Source: Alphaproteobacteria bacterium
GTDB lineage: Bacteria > Pseudomonadota > Alphaproteobacteria > RF32 > CAG-239
NCBI GenBank assembly: GCA_017935485.1
Contig: JAGBHO010000001.1
Location: forward strand, 1 to 56,932
DNA: 56,932 bases
Direction: 5' to 3'
The notes beneath the pieces are model-generated. The model did not search any database. It had not been told where the DNA came from and saw only the letters and a list, made by a program, of their open reading frames with translations. The position numbers and the translations under genes are program-made. Positions 51,233 through 56,932 of the stretch are shown one piece after another. Position 1 is the stretch's first letter; each line of letters begins with the position of its first letter.

Positions 51233-51889
51233 ATGACATTATTTTTAGGTGGTGGCGGAGACATAGAAGACAGTGTTCGGATAGATAAAGAATTTTTCAA
51301 TTATATAGATGAGAAAAGTAAAATCCTTTATATTGCAACAGCTTGTGATTTTACAACTTATGAGAACTGTTTCAAGTGGTTTTATTCCTTAGTTACCAAA
51401 TATGTTTCTTTGTCTGAAGAAAATATAATAATGTTGTCAGATGAAGAAAAAATACCGGAGCTATCCGAATTTAAGGCTATTTATATTGGCGGCGGAAATA
51501 CATATAAGTTATTAAATTACATATGTAAGACAGGATTAAAAGATAAAATAGTAGAGTTTCTTGATAAAGGTGGATTAATCTTTGGCGGCAGTGCAGGAGC
51601 AATTATTTTTGGTACAACAATAGAAACTGTTGCTGAGGAAAGAGAAAATTATCCAGACAATTTATCTATTAGTTATGTAAAAAAATATGCAATTAGATGC
51701 CATTATCAAAAAGAAGAAGATAATCTATATCAAAATCTATCAAAGTCATTAAAACAAGATATATTAGCTATACCGGAAGATGGTGGAATAATCATAGATA
51801 AAGATGATATAAAAAAAATAATAGGAGATGTGATCTTGTTTTCGGCTAATCAAAAACACATTTTACGGTTAAACAATGCAGAAATTTAG
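51233..51889 (+). CDS. Peptidase S51-family protein (dipeptidase E/cyanophycinase-like)
   Basis: A 218-aa protein with the class-I-glutamine-amidotransferase-like fold and the S51 nucleophile elbow GGSAGAII (Ser about residue 121), preceded by YIGGGNTYKLL. Family members cleave Asp-X or beta-Asp peptide bonds. In this operon it may hydrolyse or trim an amino-acyl conjugate. GGAG precedes the start; the 3' end overlaps the PHP gene by 14 bases. Confidence 0.87.
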   Translation: MTLFLGGGGDIEDSVRIDKEFFNYIDEKSKILYIATACDFTTYENCFKWFYSLVTKYVSLSEENIIMLSDEEKIPELSEFKAIYIGGGNTYKLLNYICKTGLKDKIVEFLDKGGLIFGGSAGAIIFGTTIETVAEERENYPDNLSISYVKKYAIRCHYQKEEDNLYQNLSKSLKQDILAIPEDGGIIIDKDDIKKIIGDVILFSANQKHILRLNNAEI

Positions 51890-52663
51890 CATACATACGC
51901 ATACGGTAGGTTATGATGGAAAAAATACTGTTGCAGAAATGATACAGCATGCCATAAAACTAAAATGGGAAGCAATAGGCATATCAAATCATATAGAATT
52001 TCACGAAAATTTGCCATTGTTTCATTCTATGTTTTTTCAGATTATCACAAAGCAAAGGAACAATATAAGAGAACAATTAATGAAATAAAAGAACTGGCTG
52101 CAAAAGAAAATATACAAGTTTTAGCCGGATTTGAAGTTGATTTTTTTTAAGGAAAGAAATGGCGCCATGATTTTGAAGCTCTGCTCAAAGAAATAGAATG
52201 TGATTATCTGATAGGTTCCACGCATTGTTTATATAATGAAGATGAAAGTATAATTATGCATCTATATGATTATACCAGACCAAAAGTTCCGAATAAAGAA
52301 TTTATAGATAGTTATTGGATAAATATTAAAGAGGCTATAAAAAGCGGATATTTTGATATGATTGCTCATATTGATTTAATTAAGCGTTTTGGGTTAGATA
52401 AAGAAGATAAGATTGAAATAGCAGAATTGTTATCTAAATATAAAGTTTCAACGGAACTAAATACTGGGAATTATGACAAAAATAAGATGTTTTATCCGTC
52501 AGTTGAACTGTTAAAAATACTAAAGGATTATGATGTTCCTATAATGATTAGTGATGATGCTCATTCTATAGAAGCATTAGGACAAAATTTTAGTCATGCC
52601 GAGCAACTACTCACGCAGATGCAATATACAAAACGAATAACTGTTGAGGACTTGAAATTATAA
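51876..52663 (+). pseudogene. PHP-domain phosphatase (histidinol-phosphatase-like), frameshifted with a nonsense codon
   Basis: Frame 1 (51876-) reads MQKFSIHTHTVGYDGKNT with the metal-binding HTH motif and IGISNHIEF. The frame then breaks at a T6 run near 52030; adding one T would restore SDYHKAKEQYKR and GFEVDFF. A TAA at 52148-52150 then interrupts the same frame before KKWRHDFEALLKEIECDYLIGSTHCL, and the rest continues to 52663 (IAHIDLIKRFG, ELNTG, ISDDAHS). The repaired product would be ~262 aa with PHP metal sites. Either decayed, or the assembly has errors. The next gene starts on its stop codon. Confidence 0.8.
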
Positions 52664-53856
52664 TGAAGTTATTGTTTATTGCATTTGAAAATATGGAAAC
52701 AGGTTCTAGCCAACTAGAGAGGTTAGAGTATCAACTTACAACATTATCAAAAAATAATAAAATATCTATATTATGTTTAAATCAGAATGATAATACATAC
52801 GCCATTAAGCAAAAATATCATCAAGTTACTTTTTATTACCACAGGATAGAATATAATGGTTGGAACGTATTAAATACTGAAGAAATTATAAGATATGTGA
52901 AGAATATAGACGAACAAAATAATTTTGATTTGATTATTCAAATGATGGAAGTTTGGGATTTACTCCGAGAATTTTCTCTTAGTTTTTATAAAACACGAAA
53001 GTTTGTTGCTATAATTCATGCTATGCCTTTTTTAGGTACACCGATAAATCTAAAAAAAGATATTAATATTCATTGTAAAGAAAGATTAAAAAAATTAGAT
53101 AAAAAAAGTATGAAATATGAATATATTATAAATCACTATAAGGAAGTTTCTGAAGTTTTTGATAAAATGAAAGTAATTGCAGCTAATAATACAGTAGCAT
53201 ATTATCTTCAACATTACCTAAAAAATATTGAGTTTTGGACATTTGAAAGTTTTTATCCTAAAAAAGAAGAAATATCAAAAACAGAAACTAACTCATTTGA
53301 TTTTTTATATATGGCTCGTATAGAAGAAGGAAAGGGTTTAGAGTATTTAGAAGATATATTTTTACGTTTGTCACAAAAAGCAGAACGAAAACTAAAGATT
53401 GGTATTGCAGGACGTATTGATGATCATTATTCAAAAGAGAATATGGAAAAAATATTGGCATTACGCCTGAATAACATAGAAATAAGTTATTTAGGATGGG
53501 TAGATAAAGCTAAACAGCGAGAATTGTTCAGTTCTTCAAAGATTTTTTTATATCCGTCCATATATGATACATATTCTATAGTATTGAGAGATGCAATCAA
53601 TTTTGGAATGGTAGCAGTAACGTGGAAAGTGCCGTTTACATTGATTAATTATAGAGATTGTCCATCTGTAAAAATAATACCTTATAAAGATTCTATAAAA
53701 TTTGCAGAAATTGCAATGTGTTGTTTAGAAGATAAAGAAAGAATAGCCTTATCTGCAAAAGAATATATATGTCGTCAGCCTACAGAAGAGGATATTTGTA
53801 ATAAAGATATAGCAATATATGAAAGCATAGCAAAGAAAAATGTATATAATAAATAA
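52663..53856 (+). CDS. Glycosyltransferase family 4-like
   Basis: A 397-aa GT-B enzyme. The C-terminal donor domain has YMARIEEGKGLEYLED (about 222-237), GIAGRIDDHYS, ISYLGWVDKAKQRELFSSS and FLYPSIYDTYSIVLRDAINFG. The usual EX7E is altered to DTYSIVLRD. N-terminal acceptor domain starts MKLLFIAFENMETGSSQLERL. Likely joins a sugar to a small acceptor. The start overlaps the PHP stop (TAATG) and the end overlaps the PIG-L gene by 17 bases. Position next to a PIG-L deacetylase recalls MshA/MshB and BshA/BshB. Confidence 0.87.
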   Translation: MKLLFIAFENMETGSSQLERLEYQLTTLSKNNKISILCLNQNDNTYAIKQKYHQVTFYYHRIEYNGWNVLNTEEIIRYVKNIDEQNNFDLIIQMMEVWDLLREFSLSFYKTRKFVAIIHAMPFLGTPINLKKDINIHCKERLKKLDKKSMKYEYIINHYKEVSEVFDKMKVIAANNTVAYYLQHYLKNIEFWTFESFYPKKEEISKTETNSFDFLYMARIEEGKGLEYLEDIFLRLSQKAERKLKIGIAGRIDDHYSKENMEKILALRLNNIEISYLGWVDKAKQRELFSSSKIFLYPSIYDTYSIVLRDAINFGMVAVTWKVPFTLINYRDCPSVKIIPYKDSIKFAEIAMCCLEDKERIALSAKEYICRQPTEEDICNKDIAIYESIAKKNVYNK

Positions 53857-54595
53857 AGAAATAGAGAGTTTTTTTCCACAAGAATGTGCTGTGATCTTTA
53901 TGCATGCACATCCTGATGATGAAAGTTTTTTATCTTTTGGACTAATTTCGGAATTACATCGGAGAAATATAGATGTATATGTATATTATTGCGCAGCAAC
54001 AAATATAAAAGACAACAACCTTACTCAAAAACGGCAAGATGAAGCTAAAAGAGCCTTGGATGAATTACCGAATGAAAATATTATATTTTTAGATTTTTGT
54101 GATTCCTGTTATAAGAAGGAGAATGCGTTATCTCAAGCAAAACAGAGCGATATATTGAATAGTATATTCCAGAATCTTCGCAATATACAGAAGTCTGTTA
54201 TATTAGTTTCATACGATAAAAATGGCGGATATGGTCATATTGATCATTTAATAGTGCATGGGTTAGGGCGAGATATAAAAAATAGATGTAAAAAAGTAAA
54301 GCGGCTATACGAAATAACACTTGCTCGTGACATATTTAATAAATGGATAAAAAAGAATGCACATCAAGCTCAAAAGTATTTACCGCAAACTCAATATTGG
54401 AATAAAGAATATGGATTACCTACAGAAGAAATAGATTATGTATATATTCTTTCATTACAACAAGCTCTAGAAAAAAGAAAGAAATTATCTGTTCATTCGA
54501 GCCAAATATCATCAGATGAATTCCCCTTATGCTTAACAGAAGAAGATTTTTTATACTTGTTTGGAAAAGAGTATATAAAAGAAGTTATTAAATAA
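53840..54595 (+). CDS. PIG-L/LmbE-family deacetylase
   Basis: A 251-aa zinc hydrolase with HAHPDDESFLSFGLI (about 21-35; His and second Asp are metal ligands) and GYGHIDHLIVHG (about 130-141; metal His). Relatives deacetylate N-acetylglucosamine conjugates (MshB, BshB, PIG-L). Probably removes an acetyl from the product of the preceding glycosyltransferase, exposing an amine for amino-acid attachment (inference). Last gene of the operon. Confidence 0.92.
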   Translation: MYIINKEIESFFPQECAVIFMHAHPDDESFLSFGLISELHRRNIDVYVYYCAATNIKDNNLTQKRQDEAKRALDELPNENIIFLDFCDSCYKKENALSQAKQSDILNSIFQNLRNIQKSVILVSYDKNGGYGHIDHLIVHGLGRDIKNRCKKVKRLYEITLARDIFNKWIKKNAHQAQKYLPQTQYWNKEYGLPTEEIDYVYILSLQQALEKRKKLSVHSSQISSDEFPLCLTEEDFLYLFGKEYIKEVIK

Positions 54596-55079
54596 ATAAA
54601 ATTTTATGACGTTAATTTTGTTCAGTAAAAAATTAAACGCAATATTTTGTCTTTCAATTAAAACTGGCGTCCTAATCTTAATACTATCATTATAGACCGG
54701 GCATTTGCAATCTTTTTGTCTTTAGTCTGCAAAGAAATCCAAATTTGTTTTTTTACGATATAAGGGAATTAGTAGCATCTGATGGAAAGTTTTTTTGATC
54801 CCTCTAAACTGATATTTTTTCGTCATCGGGAATATCTACAATATAAAATATAAGTACAGATAACTCTACTGCTTACCTCTAGAGTAGAACGTGCAATCAA
54901 AATACCCTGACCAAGGTTTATGACCTTAGAAAAAATACGAGCAGGAATTAGCAGAAATGTACCTTATTATTAACGGCATGGATGACGATTTGCGGCAGAT
55001 GATGACGATAGAAAGAATTTGTTGATACTATTCATCTTTTATGGTAGGTGCTAATTTATAACCTATAATAGAGGATGCC
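54596..55079. other. Intergenic region with coding relics
   Basis: No intact gene. A fragment at 54930-55025 reads KKYEQELAEMYLIINGMDDD then LRQMMTIERIC before a stop. An earlier stretch near 54788-54850 reads FFDPSKLIFFRHREYLQYK. Both look like pieces of broken genes. Confidence 0.4.
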
Positions 55080-56666
55080 ATGACAGTTGTGAAGCCACAG
55101 GAAAACTATGATGATATTTTTACAGATGATAAGCTAAATATAAAATCATCTGTGGTCGATTTTGCTCATTTAATAGAGCAAGATGCTTATATTGAAGGTG
55201 GTGTTTCAAAGGTTTATTCAATAGCAGCTGAATTTGGCATTGGAAAAACATTTTTCTGCGAAAAACTAGAACAAGTTTTAAAGACGGATAATATAAAGGT
55301 TGCCAAATTGAATATTTAGGAGCTGGATTTTTATGATAATCCTCTTGTGCCGTTGTTGGCTAAATTAAATGAGCTTTATAAACGTAAGGGAAAAGCTCTG
55401 CCTGTAAGAATTATAAATTCTATGGGAGATTTGGCTAGTAAATCTCTTATAAGTTTGTGTGAGATAGGCGTTAGAAAAACTATAGGATCTGAAACGGTTG
55501 ATGTAATTAAAGACAAATTTTCTTCTGGATATCTATATGATGATTTTAAAATGTATGAATATTCTTTGAAGGAATTAAAACAAACTCTAATTAAATGGGC
55601 GAGGAAAAATAAGAAGCCTATTATAATTATTATTGATGAATTGGATAGGTGTCGGCCGGATTATGCCGTGAAAACTTTGGAAGTATTGAAGCATTTCTTC
55701 GATGTGTCAGGATTTGTGTTTGTTTTGGCATTAGATGAGAAGCAATTAGAAAGCTCTGTTAAATGCTTATTTGGTACAAATAATTTTGAAGGCTACAAAA
55801 GAAAATTTATTAATAATACATTTTTACTACCAGCTCCAGATAGAAAAGCATTTACTGAATTTTTATATGATAAATTTAATATGGCAGTTTTAATACAAAA
55901 AATTCAAAATGATAACAGAGAATTGGTGTTTAAAATAAGAATTGATAGCTATCGCGATGTGATAAATCAACAGTTTATGGGAATACAGAATCAAGAAGAC
56001 ATTGCTCAAAAAAGAGATTTTAATAGTTGGCAAACTTCAGAGCTTATTATTAAACGATATTTTTCAGCATATAGTAATTGGTTCCAATTTACATTGAGGC
56101 AAATGGAACAGGTTTTTGACAGATTGGTTATGTTTACAAAGGAAATAGCCGCGAGCAGTGAATTATTTTCACCAGACTTGGCTGTATTATTAGTCTGTTT
56201 GCATGAATTTGATATTAGCATTTATAATAAATTACGAAATTATAAAGGCAAAGTAATAAACGAAATTTCTTCTCAAATATCTAGGAACAAAGAAGATTTA
56301 GGAGATAGGGAGGTGGAGTTTGATCGAGGTTTTGTTCCTGCAGCACCTCAAGTTTTAGGATATTCTGTAGATCAAACACCTCCGAGTGTTGCCATAAAGG
56401 TTTTTATTGAAGATAATGTCGATAGATTTTTTAATATAGAGCCAGCTCCGGCACATTCGCTAAAATGGATTGCCGAATTCAATGGATGTGATACTGTTTG
56501 TAACGGCATATTAAATAATCAGAGAATAGCATTAATAATACATTCAAAGAGAGATGCTCAATGGGAAAATCCAAAACCAGATATAAATACTGTAGATACC
56601 TTTGATTTGGATAAATTTAAACAGTCATATTTTGCTAAAATGGATTTCATTTCTCATTTTGAATAA
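55080..56666 (+). pseudogene. KAP-family P-loop NTPase, interrupted by an amber codon
   Basis: The first 79 codons include the Walker A segment AAEFGIGKTFFCEKL. A TAG at 55317-55319 interrupts KLNI-stop-ELDFYDNPLVPLL, where many KAP proteins have a Trp or Tyr-like residue (TGG to TAG is one change). The same frame continues to 56666 with Walker B IIIIIDELDRCRPDYAVKTL and VFVLALDEKQL, typical of KAP NTPases, which occur in membrane-linked and defence systems. A re-start at 55347 is possible but would lack Walker A. GAGG precedes the start. Confidence 0.78.
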
Positions 56667-56679
56667 ACTTAAAATGTTT

Positions 56680-56932
56680 TTATAGTTCATTAAACCATTT
56701 TTCATTTATTTCGACTTGTTCAATAATTTTGACACCTAAATTGAATTCTTTTAATTTATTAGCTAGATCATGCCCATCAATTAGGTCGATGATTAAAGCA
56801 CCATCCCTTCGGGCTTCATCTTTGGCATCTTTAGAAAACACGCCAGTTGTAATAATTAAACCTTTGTCTGCCCGTCCCATTATAGCACCACGAAAATCTC
56901 TAATTACAGATGAAGGAACAGTTCCTTCATAT
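56680..56932 (-). CDS. Mrr-like restriction endonuclease, 3' part (cut by window edge)
   Basis: The minus-strand frame is open from the window edge to the stop at 56680 (84 codons). It reads FRGAIMGRADKGLIITTG then VFSKDAKDEARRDGALIIDL, matching the end of the Mrr catalytic domain (FRGA...GRADKGxxITTGxFS..A..EA). The ATG at 56880 is internal to the domain, so the true start is outside the window. It faces the KAP gene with 13 bases between, suggesting a defence locus. Confidence 0.82.
   Translation of the reverse strand, partial: YEGTVPSSVIRDFRGAIMGRADKGLIITTGVFSKDAKDEARRDGALIIDLIDGHDLANKLKEFNLGVKIIEQVEINEKWFNEL

Noticed and set aside
51876-52663. Programmed frameshift in the PHP gene
   Set aside because: A shift at the T6 run would still meet an in-frame TAA at 52148, which no slippage of the T8 run can bypass while keeping the downstream frame.
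52148-55319. Stop-codon reassignment (TAA and TAG read as sense)
   Set aside because: Other genes here end with TAA, TAG and TGA normally; two isolated lesions fit decay or sequence errors better.

Overview
The window reads as chromosomal DNA of a Gram-negative bacterium. It encodes lipoproteins, an autotransporter with an outer-membrane barrel, Tat export proteins, an MscS-type channel and envelope glycosyltransferases. The combination (TatA/TatC, NfeD with paraslipin, class II LysRS, short MetG, serine recombinase) would fit an uncultured host-associated alphaproteobacterium. That assignment is inference from gene content, with no rRNA or ribosomal protein gene to anchor it. The first ~44 kb has moderate GC and mostly clear Shine-Dalgarno (SD) sites. 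From about 44.6 kb to the end the DNA is much more AT-rich and looks like an accessory island, entered just after a serine recombinase gene.

Layout. 0-14 kb: housekeeping and membrane genes (lipoprotein hydrolase, lysS, two LysR-type paralogs, NfeD/paraslipin, MATE pump, HdeD-like protein, L,D-transpeptidase, CNNM/CBS transporter, large MscS channel). 14-21 kb: XRE regulator, two paralogous Cys-rich secreted proteins, a GH24-like lysozyme gene overlapping the second of them, and a 1015-aa autotransporter preceded by a ~300-nt run of hairpins. 21-28.5 kb: an envelope redox region with a Tat-signal aldo/keto reductase, flavodoxin, Tat-signal FMN reductase, tatC-tatA-polyferredoxin operon, cupin-CMD-FMN reductase operon and a MerR regulator. 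Three promoters (in front of the reductase, the cupin and a distant DXS-like gene) have the same MerR-type architecture: near-identical palindromes inside 19-bp spacers. 28.6-33.9 kb: metG, an unknown gene, a secreted 20-aa-repeat protein, a LEA-like protein and the DXS-like gene. 34-37.6 kb: a Gtr-like surface glycosylation operon (membrane glycosyltransferase, GtrA, methyltransferase, GtrB-like GT2). 37.8-43 kb: small membrane and coiled-coil proteins whose leaders lack an SD and share an AT-rich motif. 43.1-44.6 kb: mutarotase and recombinase.

44.8-56.9 kb: two lipoproteins with a DUF4105 protein, a degraded stretch, a GT8 gene, then a tight co-directional operon at 48956-54595: archaeal-type methionine adenosyltransferase, a stand-alone alanyl-tRNA-synthetase-like catalytic domain, an S51 peptidase, a PHP phosphatase (broken here), a GT4 glycosyltransferase and a PIG-L deacetylase. 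The logic of glycosyltransferase + phosphatase + PIG-L deacetylase + tRNA-synthetase paralog resembles mycothiol synthesis (MshA, phosphatase, MshB, MshC), but with an AlaRS paralog and an SAM-making enzyme. This is the best candidate here for an undescribed small-molecule pathway. The window ends in a probable defence remnant: a KAP-family NTPase gene interrupted by an amber codon, facing an Mrr-like nuclease gene cut by the window edge.
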